Assembly: GCA_041741995.1 (NCBI GenBank)
Contig: JBGSJN010000010.1
Location: forward strand, 1 to 52,231
Length of the DNA: 52,231 nucleotides
Reading direction: 5' to 3'
Source: WTXA01 sp041741995
Lineage (GTDB): Bacteria > Bacillota > TC1
Shown piece by piece: positions 25,900-35,626 of the stretch. The first letter of the stretch is position 1; each line of letters begins with the position of its first letter. The notes beneath the pieces are model-generated. The model was given only the letters and a program-made list of their open reading frames with translations. It did not search any database and was not told the DNA's origin. A program made the position numbers and the translations under genes.

Positions 25900-26738
25900 A
25901 AGAAGATGGATGCCTTTATCTAGTAGGTACACCAATAGGTAATCTAGAAGATATCAGCCTAAGGGCTGTTAGAATATTAACAGAAGCAGACTTAATAGCC
26001 TGTGAGGATACAAGAGAGACACTAAAGTTACTGAATCATCTTGGTATCTCCAAGAAGATGATCAGCTATCAAAAATATAGTGAGAATGAAAAAAAAGCAC
26101 ATCTGATAGATTTGATTGAGGCTGGAAACAAGATAGCTCTGGTTTCTGATGCAGGTATGCCGGGAATAAGTGATCCTGGTGAAATTCTGGTCAGGGAAGC
26201 CTGGAACAGAGGAGTTAGAGTGGAAGTCATACCTGGTCCTAGTGCCGTTATAAGCGGATTGGTCATATCAGGACTACCAACCAATAATTTCTATTTCCAT
26301 GGATTCTTACCAAAGGGCAAAGTTAAGGAAAGAGAAGCTGTTGTAACAGAATTAAAGAATATTAGAGCAACTCTAGTATTTTATATAACTCCCCATAGTG
26401 TGGAAAAAGATCTTTTACTTTTACTGAAGATACTTGGTGATAGGCCGGCTACTATAGCTAGGGAGTTAACTAAGTATTATGAAGAAGTAATTAGAGGGAC
26501 TTTAAGCGAATTACTAGCTATTGTAAGTGAGAGAAAACTAAAAGGTGAGATGGTCTTAATAATTGAAGGTAATAATGAAATCGCTGTCGAGTTAGGTTTA
26601 GAAGAACAATACAAAATTTATCAAAGGATGCTTGGTGAAGGCATCAAAAGCAAGGAAGCTCTTAAGACTATTTCTACTGACTATAATGTCAGCAAGAACA
26701 GGCTTTATGAATATATATTAGGAAAGAAGGAGGAATAA
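25893..26738 (+). CDS. rsmI: 16S rRNA cytidine-1402 2'-O-methyltransferase
   Basis: A 281-residue RsmI. Family motifs are GTPIGNLEDISLRAV near the start, EDTRETLKLL, SDAGMPGISDPG and VIPGPSAVISGL, all typical of the tetrapyrrole-methylase fold. It methylates the ribose of C1402 in the decoding centre. Conserved synteny with trmN-like upstream and metG downstream. Confidence 0.95.
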   Translation: MVKEDGCLYLVGTPIGNLEDISLRAVRILTEADLIACEDTRETLKLLNHLGISKKMISYQKYSENEKKAHLIDLIEAGNKIALVSDAGMPGISDPGEILVREAWNRGVRVEVIPGPSAVISGLVISGLPTNNFYFHGFLPKGKVKEREAVVTELKNIRATLVFYITPHSVEKDLLLLLKILGDRPATIARELTKYYEEVIRGTLSELLAIVSERKLKGEMVLIIEGNNEIAVELGLEEQYKIYQRMLGEGIKSKEALKTISTDYNVSKNRLYEYILGKKEE

Positions 26739-26741
26739 TTA

Positions 26742-28697
26742 ATGGAGAAGAAAAGTTTTTATGTTACGACCCCAATATATTATCCGAGTGCTCAGTTACA
26801 TATAGGGCATACTTTAACAACAACTATGGCCGATACCTTGGCCCGCTATAAGAAAATGATGGGTTATGATGTCTATTTCCTTACAGGTTCCGACGAACAT
26901 GGTCAAAAAATTGAAAAGGTTGCTGCTGAAAAAGGTATGAAACCTATAGAATATACTGACGGCATCGTTAAAACCTTTAAAAATTTATGGTCAAAGATGC
27001 ATATTGATTATGATGATTTTATTAGAACAACCGAAAAAAGACACTATGATACAGTACAAGCACTATTTCAAAAAATCTATGACAAGGGTGATATTTACAA
27101 GGGAGAGTATGAAGGTTATTACTGTACTTCATGCGAAACTTTCTTTACCCAGTTTCAATTAGCTGAAGGACATTGTCCGGATTGTGGTAAAGCTGTTGAT
27201 ATCGTTAAGGAAGAAAGCTATTTCTTCAAGATGAGTAAATATGGTGATCAGTTGCTTGAATATATAGAAAACCATCCTCATTTTATTCAACCAGAGAGTA
27301 GAAGAAATGAAATGATGAACTTCATTAAAACTGGTTTGGAGGATTTATCTGTTTCAAGGACGACTTTCGACTGGGGTATTCCTATAACAATAGACAGAGG
27401 TCATATTATTTATGTATGGTTTGATGCTCTGACTAACTATATAACTGCTTTGGACTGGCTTGATGATGGGCCTCTTTATAAGCAATTCTGGAAGAACAAC
27501 GATGAGATTGTCCATCTGGTTGGGAAGGATATTATTCGTTTTCATACAATAATCTGGCCTATAATTCTTATGGCTGCTGATATTAAGTTACCTACTACTG
27601 TCTTTGGTCATGGTTGGTTATTATCTGGTGGGGGCAAGATGAGTAAATCTGTCGGTAATGTGGTTGATCCACTATTATTGATTGAAAAGTACGGTGCCGA
27701 CTCACTAAGATATTTCTTATTAAGAGAAATGCCGGGTGGTTCTGATTACTATTATTCAGAGGATGCCTTGGTTAATAGGATTAATATTGATTTAGCAAAT
27801 GATTATGGTAATTTATTAAGTAGAACAATTTCTATGATTGATAAATATTTTGCTGGTAACATACCAATTGTTAAAGAGGGCTTCGATGCTGACTTAGTTA
27901 CATTAAGTGGCGAAGTTGTAGAAAGTTACCAACAGCATATGGATAAGTTCGAGATAAGTTTGGGCTTACAAGCAATTTTTAAATTGGTGGGTAGAGGTAA
28001 TAAGATGATTGAGGAGTCTGCTCCATGGACCCTATACAAAGAGGGGCAGATGGATAGATTGGCTGTGGTTCTTTATCAACTTGTGGAAATTATTCGTATG
28101 TCCACTATTATGTTAAGTCCTGTATTAGTTGAAACTGGTGCCAAAGTAATGGCTCAGTTGGGAATGGACAGTGAATATTTTACTAATGAGAAGTTAGCCT
28201 TTGGTGCTATTGATAAGTCCTTCAGGGTAAACAAGGGTGCTCCTTTATTTCCTCGTATTGAAATCAAGGAGGAAGTAGTAGCAGTTGATAAGCCTAAGAA
28301 GGAAGATAAGAAGGCTAAGAATACTGAGAAAAGTAATGATAAGAATATAGATGGAAAAGAAGTTGGAGACAATCTAATATCCATTGATGACTTTGCCAAG
28401 TGTCAGTTTAAAGTTGGCAGGGTGTTAGAAGCTGAAAAGGTGGAAGGTGCTGACAAGTTACTGAAATTATCTGTCAAGGTTGGTACTGATGAGGTGAGGA
28501 CCGTAGTTGCTGGTATCGCCCTTTTTTACAAGGCTGAGGACCTGATTGACAAGAAGGTCATAGTTGTCTATAACTTGAAGCCTGCTAAGCTTAGGGGTAT
28601 TGAGTCACATGGTATGTTGTTGGCTGCCAAGGGTGAAAATGATTTAAGATTATTGACTGTTGATGGTGATCTTGAAGAGGGAGCTGTGGTTAGTTAA
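26742..28697 (+). CDS. metG: Methionyl-tRNA synthetase
   Basis: A 651-residue class I synthetase. HIGH motif (LHIGHTLTTTMAD) near residue 20, a zinc knuckle CTSC...CPDC (residues about 127-148), KMSKS near 302, and a C-terminal EMAP/Trbp111-like tRNA-binding domain from about 545 (FAKCQFKVGRVLEAEKVEGAD) joined by a lysine-rich linker. It charges tRNA-Met. GGAGGAA lies before ATG 26742, 3 bases after rsmI stop. No T-box leader is visible. One base overlaps tatD. Confidence 0.97.
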   Translation: MEKKSFYVTTPIYYPSAQLHIGHTLTTTMADTLARYKKMMGYDVYFLTGSDEHGQKIEKVAAEKGMKPIEYTDGIVKTFKNLWSKMHIDYDDFIRTTEKRHYDTVQALFQKIYDKGDIYKGEYEGYYCTSCETFFTQFQLAEGHCPDCGKAVDIVKEESYFFKMSKYGDQLLEYIENHPHFIQPESRRNEMMNFIKTGLEDLSVSRTTFDWGIPITIDRGHIIYVWFDALTNYITALDWLDDGPLYKQFWKNNDEIVHLVGKDIIRFHTIIWPIILMAADIKLPTTVFGHGWLLSGGGKMSKSVGNVVDPLLLIEKYGADSLRYFLLREMPGGSDYYYSEDALVNRINIDLANDYGNLLSRTISMIDKYFAGNIPIVKEGFDADLVTLSGEVVESYQQHMDKFEISLGLQAIFKLVGRGNKMIEESAPWTLYKEGQMDRLAVVLYQLVEIIRMSTIMLSPVLVETGAKVMAQLGMDSEYFTNEKLAFGAIDKSFRVNKGAPLFPRIEIKEEVVAVDKPKKEDKKAKNTEKSNDKNIDGKEVGDNLISIDDFAKCQFKVGRVLEAEKVEGADKLLKLSVKVGTDEVRTVVAGIALFYKAEDLIDKKVIVVYNLKPAKLRGIESHGMLLAAKGENDLRLLTVDGDLEEGAVVS

Positions 28698-29449
28698 TGA
28701 TTGATTCTCATTGTCATTTAAATGATCCTAAGTTATTTATTGATCTTGAAGGTGTATTAGAAAGAGCCAGGGCTGTAGGTGTTGAGTCCTTTATTGTTCC
28801 TGGTTATGACTTAGCATCCAGTGAAAAAGCTGTGGTGATTGCAATGTCAAATAAGGATGTATATGCTCTTGTAGGTATCCATCCACATGATGCAGCTACT
28901 TATAATGATGAAGTGGAAATCAGACTAGAAGAATTATTAGGGAATAACAAAGTGGTTGGTCTTGGGGAAATAGGTCTTGATTACTATTATGATAATAGTC
29001 CGAGGGAAAAACAGCGTGATGTTTTTATTAGACAACTTGAATTGGCTAAGAAAATGGGGAGGCCAGCGGTTATTCACTCAAGGGATGCTTTTTCGGAGAC
29101 CTTTGAAATTATTAGAGAACATGGTAAGGGTCTTAGGGGTGTTTTTCATTGTTTTTCTGGTTCTTATGAATCGGCTATGAGAGTTATTGAGGAACTTGGT
29201 TTCTATATATCTATGGCAGGTCCGGTTACTTTTAAGAATGCTAAGAATCCGTTGGAGGTTGCTAGTCGTATTCCTTTGGAGTACTTGTTGATAGAGACGG
29301 ATTGTCCATATCTGGCACCTCATCCTTTTAGAGGTAAACAAAATGAACCAGCTTATTTACCATATATTGCTGAACGGATTAATGAAGTGCGTGGTAGTTC
29401 TATTATTACTGCAACTGTAGAGAATACTAAAAGATTGTTTGGACTATAG
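28697..29449 (+). CDS. TatD-family metal-dependent nuclease
   Basis: A 250-residue TatD protein with the TIM-barrel metal ligands IDSHCHLND at the start, GIHPHDA, GEIGLDYYYD, VIHSRDA, FHCFSG and the final ETDCPYLAPHPFRGK. TatD enzymes are DNases/exonucleases involved in DNA repair and turnover. In Firmicutes this gene commonly follows metG, as in Bacillus yabD. Its ATG overlaps the metG stop by one base. Confidence 0.94.
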   Translation: MIDSHCHLNDPKLFIDLEGVLERARAVGVESFIVPGYDLASSEKAVVIAMSNKDVYALVGIHPHDAATYNDEVEIRLEELLGNNKVVGLGEIGLDYYYDNSPREKQRDVFIRQLELAKKMGRPAVIHSRDAFSETFEIIREHGKGLRGVFHCFSGSYESAMRVIEELGFYISMAGPVTFKNAKNPLEVASRIPLEYLLIETDCPYLAPHPFRGKQNEPAYLPYIAERINEVRGSSIITATVENTKRLFGL

Positions 29450-29459
29450 GGGGATATTT

Positions 29460-30287
29460 ATGTTAGGATTTTATTTAATACTTAAGGCTATAATATTGGG
29501 TGTTGTTGAGGGGTTAACTGAGTTTTTACCTGTTTCTTCTACTGGACACCTTATTTTATTTGGAAATTTATTGGATTTTAGAGGTGCTTTTGCTACTAGT
29601 TTTCAGGTTATGATTCAACTTGGAGCAATACTCGCGATTGTTGTCTTGTATAGGGAACGAATAATTAGCGCCTTAAAAAATCTTGGTAAGGGTAAGTGGG
29701 GCAGAGGTCTTGCTATAAATGTAATTGTTGGTGTTCTGCCGGCACTTGTATTAGCATTGATTTTTTCAGATGTTATTAAATCATTTTTTGGTAGCGTCTA
29801 TATAGTTGCTGTTTCTCTTATTGTAGGTGCTGTGCTATTGTATGTTGCAGAACTTTATACCAAGGGCAAGAAGGCTGATTCTAGAAAGGATAGCTTGGAA
29901 TCCTTGACTATTAAGGATTCTCTAGTGGTCGGTTTATTTCAGTGTCTGGCTATGGTGCCTGGTATGAGTAGGAGTGGTTCTACAATTAGTGGTGGATTAT
30001 TTAGAAATTTATCTCCAAGACTTGCAGCAGAGTTTTCTTTCTTTTTGGCTATTCCTATAATGATTGGTGCTTTTGTTTTTGAGCTTAATGAGTTGGTGAT
30101 TGGAAGTACTATTGAAATTGTGGCTTTAGTTGTTGGTTTTGTGGTGTCATTCATTGTGGCCTATTTTGTTGTGAAGGTTTTTGTTGAATTTCTTGGGAAG
30201 CATAGTTATGTTGGTTTTGTAATATACAGGGCTATTGTTGGTGTTGTGCTTCTTGTTCTTATATGGTCGGGTATGATCAATGGCTAG
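29460..30287 (+). CDS. uppP: Undecaprenyl-diphosphatase UppP (BacA family)
   Basis: A 275-residue polytopic membrane enzyme that recycles undecaprenyl diphosphate for cell wall synthesis and gives bacitracin tolerance. Motifs are EGLTEFLPVSSTGHLIL near the N terminus and the second MVPGMSRSGSTI. ATG 29460 is chosen because AGGGGGAT lies just upstream; a TTG start at 29439 would overlap tatD and add non-family residues. It overlaps the next gene by 8 bases. Confidence 0.95.
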   Translation: MLGFYLILKAIILGVVEGLTEFLPVSSTGHLILFGNLLDFRGAFATSFQVMIQLGAILAIVVLYRERIISALKNLGKGKWGRGLAINVIVGVLPALVLALIFSDVIKSFFGSVYIVAVSLIVGAVLLYVAELYTKGKKADSRKDSLESLTIKDSLVVGLFQCLAMVPGMSRSGSTISGGLFRNLSPRLAAEFSFFLAIPIMIGAFVFELNELVIGSTIEIVALVVGFVVSFIVAYFVVKVFVEFLGKHSYVGFVIYRAIVGVVLLVLIWSGMING

Positions 30288-30654
30288 TTCAGAGAATAAG
30301 GGTAGAGGGTGGAAGGCAATACTGGGTATGCATTTTTTGTTTCTTGGTCTTGGTATTCTATTTCTTTTCATTTACTCCTGGTTGGATATATCATGTTTGC
30401 TAAGGTATATAACAGGAGTTCCTTGTCCTACTTGTGGGGCAACTAGGGCAATGTTTTCTATAGCAAGGTTAGATTTTGTCGGGTACTGGTTCTATAACCC
30501 GATGGCTTTTCCTTTGGTGATAGCTTTTCTGGCAGTGTTTCATTATAGGTTATTGCCTAAGTGGAGAGGGTTAATAATTGTTTATGTTGGTATTGTGCTG
30601 TTGTTGACTATTGTATTTTATGTTTACAGGTTGATGAATGGTTTGATACCTTAA
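30280..30654 (+). CDS. DUF2752-family membrane protein
   Basis: A 124-residue membrane protein with three hydrophobic segments and the DUF2752 signature TGVPCPTCGATRAMFSIARL followed by YNPMAF. The CPxCGxTRA motif is diagnostic of the family; function is unknown. It overlaps uppP by 8 bases and ends the transcription unit, with a terminator directly after. Confidence 0.87.
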   Translation: MASSENKGRGWKAILGMHFLFLGLGILFLFIYSWLDISCLLRYITGVPCPTCGATRAMFSIARLDFVGYWFYNPMAFPLVIAFLAVFHYRLLPKWRGLIIVYVGIVLLLTIVFYVYRLMNGLIP

Positions 30655-30659
30655 GTAGT

Positions 30660-30686
30660 GGAGAGCTTGAAGGCTCTCTTTTTTTG
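30660..30686 (+). terminator. Terminator after the uppP-DUF2752 unit
   Basis: Stem GAGAGC/GCTCTC with a TTGAAG loop followed by seven T residues. It separates the housekeeping block from the accessory pair downstream. Confidence 0.85.
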
Positions 30687-30700
30687 TAGTTTTTTATTAA

Positions 30701-30760
30701 GTCATTTAAAATAGCATTATGTCATTTAAAATGATATAATGCAATTACAGATGACATAAT
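30701..30760 (+). promoter_or_regulatory. Repeat-rich promoter/operator of the AbiE-like pair
   Basis: The 12-base sequence GTCATTTAAAAT occurs at 30701-30712 and again at 30721-30732, exactly 20 bases apart. A perfect 10-base inverted repeat joins ATTATGTCAT (30716-30725) with ATGACATAAT (30751-30760). A perfect -10 TATAAT (30735-30740) lies inside it. This layout suggests binding by the winged-helix protein encoded next, and so autoregulation. Confidence 0.65.
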
Positions 30761-30782
30761 AGTTTATAAAGAGGTGAAATGA

Positions 30783-31757
30783 ATGAATAGTATGAAAATA
30801 GAAAAATACTTAGAAGAGGTGTTTGAAGAGAAGTCAATAATTAAACAATATTCATTGATGGATGATATACCTCTATACTTAGCTAATGAATATGACTTTC
30901 TTCAAGTTAACATACATGGGGATAATTGTATTTTAATAGAAATAAAGACAGAAAGAATAATGATTGATAAGATTTTTAAAAATCTTTTAAATTTGAATAA
31001 AATAGATAAGAATAAGAAGGTTTTGGTATTTGATGAACTTAGATCTACTCAAAGAAAAAAACTAGTTAAGAATAGGATTGCTTTTATAGTACCAGGATCT
31101 CAAATATATTTGCCTTGGATATATCTTGATTTTAATGAAAAGGTGAATTTGAAAATAGATAAGATAAATAAGTTTACTATAGGTCAACAGGTAGTATTTT
31201 TATATATTCTTAATCAAAATAAAGAAGAAGTATCACCTATAGATCTAGTTCATGCATTAGATTTATCCATGTCTTCAGTAAATAGGGCTATAAGGCAACT
31301 AGTTCAATTAGGGCTACTGATGGAGAGTGGTAGTGCTACTAGGAAAAAATATAAGCGTGTAAGAAGATTTGAATATTGGGAAAAGGGTAAATCTTTTATG
31401 ATAAGCCCAGTTCAAAGAAGTGAGTATATCAAAGAAATACCAAGTGGGGTTGATTTGTTTTTCTCTTATGATAGTGGTTTGTCAAAAATATCTATGTTAA
31501 GTGATTCTAAATATGTAACTTATGCTGTTAGTAAAAAGGAATTCAATAATATAAGTAGAAATCTTGTATTAAAGGATTACGAGCTAGATTCTATGAACTA
31601 TGTGAGAATAGAAGTTTGGAAATATGATCCATGTTTATTTTCTAATAGTGATATTGTTGATATATTTTCCTTATATGCGGCGTATATGGGAGAAAATGAT
31701 CCTCGTGTCGAAAAAGAATTAGAAGAACTAATAAGGATGGAGTTATGCGAGGGTTAA
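30783..31757 (+). CDS. Winged-helix regulator, putative antitoxin of an AbiE-like pair
   Basis: A 324-residue protein. Residues 1-120 form an alpha/beta domain with ILIEIKTERIM and AFIVPGSQIYLPWIY. Residues about 133-195 are a winged helix (SPIDLVHALDLSMSSVNRAI, then a basic wing RKKYKRVRR), and the C-terminal 130 residues are a further alpha/beta domain. A MarR-like winged helix joined to an AbiEi-type context suggests a DNA-binding antitoxin that represses its own promoter. GAGGTG lies 6 bases before ATG. It overlaps the nucleotidyltransferase by 13 bases. Function is inferred from the partner. Confidence 0.7.
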   Translation: MNSMKIEKYLEEVFEEKSIIKQYSLMDDIPLYLANEYDFLQVNIHGDNCILIEIKTERIMIDKIFKNLLNLNKIDKNKKVLVFDELRSTQRKKLVKNRIAFIVPGSQIYLPWIYLDFNEKVNLKIDKINKFTIGQQVVFLYILNQNKEEVSPIDLVHALDLSMSSVNRAIRQLVQLGLLMESGSATRKKYKRVRRFEYWEKGKSFMISPVQRSEYIKEIPSGVDLFFSYDSGLSKISMLSDSKYVTYAVSKKEFNNISRNLVLKDYELDSMNYVRIEVWKYDPCLFSNSDIVDIFSLYAAYMGENDPRVEKELEELIRMELCEG

Positions 31758-32497
31758 AAATATTCAAGGAATTTTTCAAAGGCTTTGAAAAAAGCTATGT
31801 AATGATTGGTGGTACAGCGTGTACCTTAATATTAAATGAAATAGGTGAAACTTTTAGAACAACAAAAGATTTCGACATAGTATTAATCATAGAAAATGTT
31901 GACAAAAGTTTTGTAAAAATATTTTGGAGTTTTATCAATGCTGGGAAATACAAAAATAGATATATTGGTAAAGAGATTAGTAGGTTTTATCGCTTTGAAA
32001 AACCTGAGGATAAAAATTATCCTGCTATGATAGAATTATTTTCTAGATTGCCAAATGAAATTGAGCTTTATCCTGGAAGTCATTTACTTCCCTTGCATAT
32101 AGCTGATGATATATCTAGTCTTTCTGCTATTCTACTAAATGATGATTATTATAGTTTTTTATTAAATGGAACTAAGATCATAGATGGTATATCAGTTATG
32201 GATGAAATACATTTAATACCTTTTAAAGCCAAAGCATGGTGTGAACTTACAGATAGATACATTTTAGGTGAGGCAGGTTTAACCAGTCACATTAAAAAAC
32301 ATATTAAAGATATTGCTTTATTAATATCCTTGATTAGTGAAAATGTATCTGTTGTTTTAGAAGATGATGTTTTACATGATATGAGAAGATTTGTTAAGGA
32401 GATGGAAAAGGAAATGTTTGATGAGTATAATACAGGAATTAAAAATATGACTACAAAATATTATTGTAGTTTGTTAAGAAAGATATACTCTATTTAA
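31745..32497 (+). CDS. AbiEii/AbiGii-type nucleotidyltransferase, putative toxin
   Basis: A 250-residue nucleotidyltransferase. IGGTACTLIL (21-30) followed by RTTKDFDIVL (38-47) gives the GG...DxD active site with D42 and D44; E97 in MIELF is a likely third acidic ligand. The conserved C-terminal motifs are FKAKAWCELTDR and HIKKHIKDIALL, which match AbiEii/AbiGii proteins. Known relatives are toxins that add nucleotides to tRNA or other targets, including MenT. It overlaps the regulator gene, as in type IV-like toxin-antitoxin operons. Phage-defence activity is possible but not shown. Confidence 0.75.
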   Translation: MRGLKIFKEFFKGFEKSYVMIGGTACTLILNEIGETFRTTKDFDIVLIIENVDKSFVKIFWSFINAGKYKNRYIGKEISRFYRFEKPEDKNYPAMIELFSRLPNEIELYPGSHLLPLHIADDISSLSAILLNDDYYSFLLNGTKIIDGISVMDEIHLIPFKAKAWCELTDRYILGEAGLTSHIKKHIKDIALLISLISENVSVVLEDDVLHDMRRFVKEMEKEMFDEYNTGIKNMTTKYYCSLLRKIYSI

Positions 32498-32529
32498 AGT
32501 AAGGAGCAGTTTTAACTGCTCCTTACTTT
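32496..32529. terminator. Bidirectional terminator between the AbiE-like pair and the FtsX permease
   Basis: A perfect 16-base inverted repeat, AAAGTAAGGAGCAGTT (32496-32511) with its complement at 32514-32529, overlaps the toxin stop codon and lies just before the convergent permease stop. Its core GGAGCAGTT/AACTGCTCC recurs at 36364-36382. Confidence 0.85.
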
Positions 32530-32532
32530 AAT

Positions 32533-34905
32533 CTAATCCACTGATTTTAATGACTCTATCATATTAATCTTTTTCAATTTAAAATAGGTGAAGAGTTGAA
32601 CTACTATAGTAAAAAATACTGTAATAAGGAAAGCCCATAAATAACTTAAAGGATTAATATATTTGAGGAAAACAGTACTATCAACCTCAATAATACCAAT
32701 AACATACCTATGAAGAAAAACACCTCCTAAAAGTCCAATTGCTATACTAATAAACGTAAGTATAATAGTCTCCCTATAAATATACTTATTAACCTCATTA
32801 TCATAGAAACCAAGTACCTTTAAGGTAGCAATTTCACGTTTCCTTTCACTAATATTTATGGAAGTAAGATTGAAGAGAACTATAAGAGCCAAGATTGAAG
32901 CGATAACAATAATCATCACAATAACATTATTTAAACTAGAAACCAATAGGTTAAAAGTATTTAAACCATCAGTTGTAAAATTAACACTAGAAAAAAAGTC
33001 ACTATCAATTAAATTCCTGGCAAGGGAGGACTCATCCTTAGCTGTATGGTCAGATACAACAACATTATACATAGCACTGTCCCCAAAAATTTCCCTATAG
33101 GATTCCTTACTCATATATATATAGTGCATTATATAGTTTTCTACCACATCAGTTACCTTGAGGGTAATACTTTTATTTTCTATATCAGTTATTTTAATTG
33201 TATCTCCAATACCTGCTCCTGTGCGTTCTGCAATTTTGCTTGTGATCACCACGCCACTATCATCTAATGTAGCAATATTTTTATCATAAATACTATTCAA
33301 GATAAAATATTCTTCGAAAATATCTTCATCTTCAGGAATAACTAGATTAACATCAATATTGGTATTACCAGTATCAACAGTATATGTAGCTTGTTTGATT
33401 AACGTTGGTTTAGTAATTTCTTCCTTATCAAGAAGTAACTTTAATTCATCATTTATAGTTGTTGTCTCATTTTTTAATATCAACATATCATCGTACTTCA
33501 TAACTTTACTATACTGTAAATCAGCTATTCCGCTAACACTATCTCTAATACCAAAACCAGTAAGTAAAAGAGCTGTACAACCTGCAATACCCACTATAGT
33601 CATAAATACCCTTTTTTTATATCTGAAAATATTACGCATAGTAACTTTCCAACTAAAAGATAAGCGCTTCCAGACAAAAGTAAAATTTTCTAGTAGAATT
33701 GTTTGCCCTTTTTTTAAGGGTACAGGACGAAGTAGATTAGCTGGTTTTTCTTTTAGTTCTTTTCTACCTGCTCTGATAGTTACTAAAAACATCAACGCTA
33801 GAGTTACTAAGGTTATGAGAAAAAGATTAAACAGGTCATAACTAATTAATAGTTTAGAGAGTATATAACTTGATTGATAAGTGGAGTAGATAATATAGGG
33901 TATTAAACTACTGCCTAAGAAAAAACCACCAAATATACCAATAATAGAAGCTATAAAAACATATAGCAAATACATTGATAAGATACTAATATTAGAATAG
34001 CCAAGTGATGTAAGAGTGCCTATTTCACCTCGTTCTTCATCAATCATACGAGTCATAGTATTAAGACTCATGAGTGCAACTATAGCTATAAAGAATACAG
34101 GCAGTACTTGAGCTATCAAGGTAACCTTTTTTGTATCTTCCTCTAAGGAACTATAACCAGGAGCAGATGTTCTATCAATAATAAACCATTTTGAGTTTTC
34201 TCCCTCTTTTTTAACTCCTGATATATCCTTTTTGATTTGACTTATTAACTTTTCATAATCCTTAGAATAGATTTGGGCATTATTGGGGTTTTTAGCTATT
34301 AGGTATATTTCTGTATAATAGTTCATTTGGAAATTATTTCTTGGTATGAAAATAAAGGAGGATAGTTTACCATCCCCAATGTTGGATATACCATAGTTCT
34401 TAAATAGATAAAGTACTGAATTAACAGTTCCTACGACTTTATATTCTTTATTTCGTAACTGTCCATTTAAAAGGTTAGTTATTGTTATAATATCTCCGAT
34501 TTTATATTTCTTACTATCAGCTAGACATTCATTATCACTACTAGGTGGTCTTCCGGTTATGATAGTTGTATTATTAATATTTTCTTCAATAGCATGGACC
34601 TTTATAGGTTTTCCTTCATTTAGTACATCAAGTGAATAGCTTGGTGCTACAAAAGAGACATTTTCTAATTGTTTTAAGTCTTTGACATCTTCATCATCTA
34701 GCCCCATTGGACTTACAACCTTAAGATCCATGAAATTATTATTTTGGTAATAGGTATCAACCGAATTTATAATATCTGGTGAACTTGCTCTAATACCGGC
34801 AAAGAAGCCTATGCCAACAGCAATTATTATTATGAGGGATATGAACCTACCATATGATTTTTTTACTTTCATTAAGGCATTTTTAAAGAGCAATTTAATC
34901 ACCAC
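32533..34905 (-). CDS. FtsX/MacB-type ABC transporter permease
   Basis: A 790-residue permease with two FtsX domains. One membrane helix near the N terminus is followed by a large extracellular domain, three helices near 265-380, a second N-terminal-type helix near 435, a second extracellular domain and three final helices. This duplicated plan fits lipoprotein-export or antimicrobial-peptide-resistance transporters. It pairs with the ATPase gene, with which it overlaps by 7 bases. Substrate unknown; the divergent TetR gene suggests inducible efflux or export. Confidence 0.88.
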   Translation of the reverse strand: MVIKLLFKNALMKVKKSYGRFISLIIIIAVGIGFFAGIRASSPDIINSVDTYYQNNNFMDLKVVSPMGLDDEDVKDLKQLENVSFVAPSYSLDVLNEGKPIKVHAIEENINNTTIITGRPPSSDNECLADSKKYKIGDIITITNLLNGQLRNKEYKVVGTVNSVLYLFKNYGISNIGDGKLSSFIFIPRNNFQMNYYTEIYLIAKNPNNAQIYSKDYEKLISQIKKDISGVKKEGENSKWFIIDRTSAPGYSSLEEDTKKVTLIAQVLPVFFIAIVALMSLNTMTRMIDEERGEIGTLTSLGYSNISILSMYLLYVFIASIIGIFGGFFLGSSLIPYIIYSTYQSSYILSKLLISYDLFNLFLITLVTLALMFLVTIRAGRKELKEKPANLLRPVPLKKGQTILLENFTFVWKRLSFSWKVTMRNIFRYKKRVFMTIVGIAGCTALLLTGFGIRDSVSGIADLQYSKVMKYDDMLILKNETTTINDELKLLLDKEEITKPTLIKQATYTVDTGNTNIDVNLVIPEDEDIFEEYFILNSIYDKNIATLDDSGVVITSKIAERTGAGIGDTIKITDIENKSITLKVTDVVENYIMHYIYMSKESYREIFGDSAMYNVVVSDHTAKDESSLARNLIDSDFFSSVNFTTDGLNTFNLLVSSLNNVIVMIIVIASILALIVLFNLTSINISERKREIATLKVLGFYDNEVNKYIYRETIILTFISIAIGLLGGVFLHRYVIGIIEVDSTVFLKYINPLSYLWAFLITVFFTIVVQLFTYFKLKKINMIESLKSVD

Positions 34906-35600
34906 ACAATCTCTGATACATTTTTAGGATTTTTATTTATCATTATATCTTCGACGGTTCCATTCCTTATATGTATTACCTTGTCAGCAATATCAGCGAT
35001 TATTGAATTATGAGTGATTATTACTGTTGTCATATTCATTTCTTTGCAGGTTTTTTGTAGTAGTTGTATTATTTTTTTACCAGTGTTGCTGTCTAATGCG
35101 CCTGTTGGTTCATCACATAGAAGGAGCTTTGGATTTTTTGCTATTGCTCTAGCTATCGCAACTCTTTGTTGTTCCCCGCCAGAAAGTTGGTAGGGGAAGT
35201 TATTTATACGTTCTTCTAAACCTACTAGTTCAAGGATTGTTCTTGGATCTAAAGAGTCAGGACATATCTGACAAGCGAGCTCTACATTTTCTAGAGCTGT
35301 TAGGTTATTAATCAGGTTGTAGAATTGAAAAACAAAACCGATATCGTTTCTTCTGTATTTAATAAGGGATTTAGTATCATAGTTATCAATTCTTGTTCCA
35401 TCTATGATTATGCTGCCTTCAGTTGGATTATCCATTCCTCCAATCAAGTTTAGTATTGTTGTCTTACCCGCACCTGATGGTCCTAGTATAACTACTAGTT
35501 CTCCTTTTTCTATCATAAATGTGCAGTCTTCTACTGCTTTTATTTTAACTTCTCCTAGTTTGTATTCTTTTTTTATACCATTGAGTTCTATCTTAGCCAT
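34899..35600 (-). CDS. ABC transporter ATP-binding protein (MacB/LolD type)
   Basis: A 233-residue ATPase. Walker A is GPSGAGKTT, the Q-loop is VFQFYNLI, the signature is LSGGEQQRVAIARAI and Walker B is LLLCDEPTGALDS. This subfamily partners FtsX/MacB permeases in mechanotransmission transport. GGAGGAA lies before its start on the minus strand (plus 35604-35608). It is divergently transcribed from the TetR gene, which likely represses it. Confidence 0.94.
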   Translation of the reverse strand: MAKIELNGIKKEYKLGEVKIKAVEDCTFMIEKGELVVILGPSGAGKTTILNLIGGMDNPTEGSIIIDGTRIDNYDTKSLIKYRRNDIGFVFQFYNLINNLTALENVELACQICPDSLDPRTILELVGLEERINNFPYQLSGGEQQRVAIARAIAKNPKLLLCDEPTGALDSNTGKKIIQLLQKTCKEMNMTTVIITHNSIIADIADKVIHIRNGTVEDIMINKNPKNVSEIVW

Positions 35601-35626
35601 TATTCCTCCGACTTATTAAACATTGT

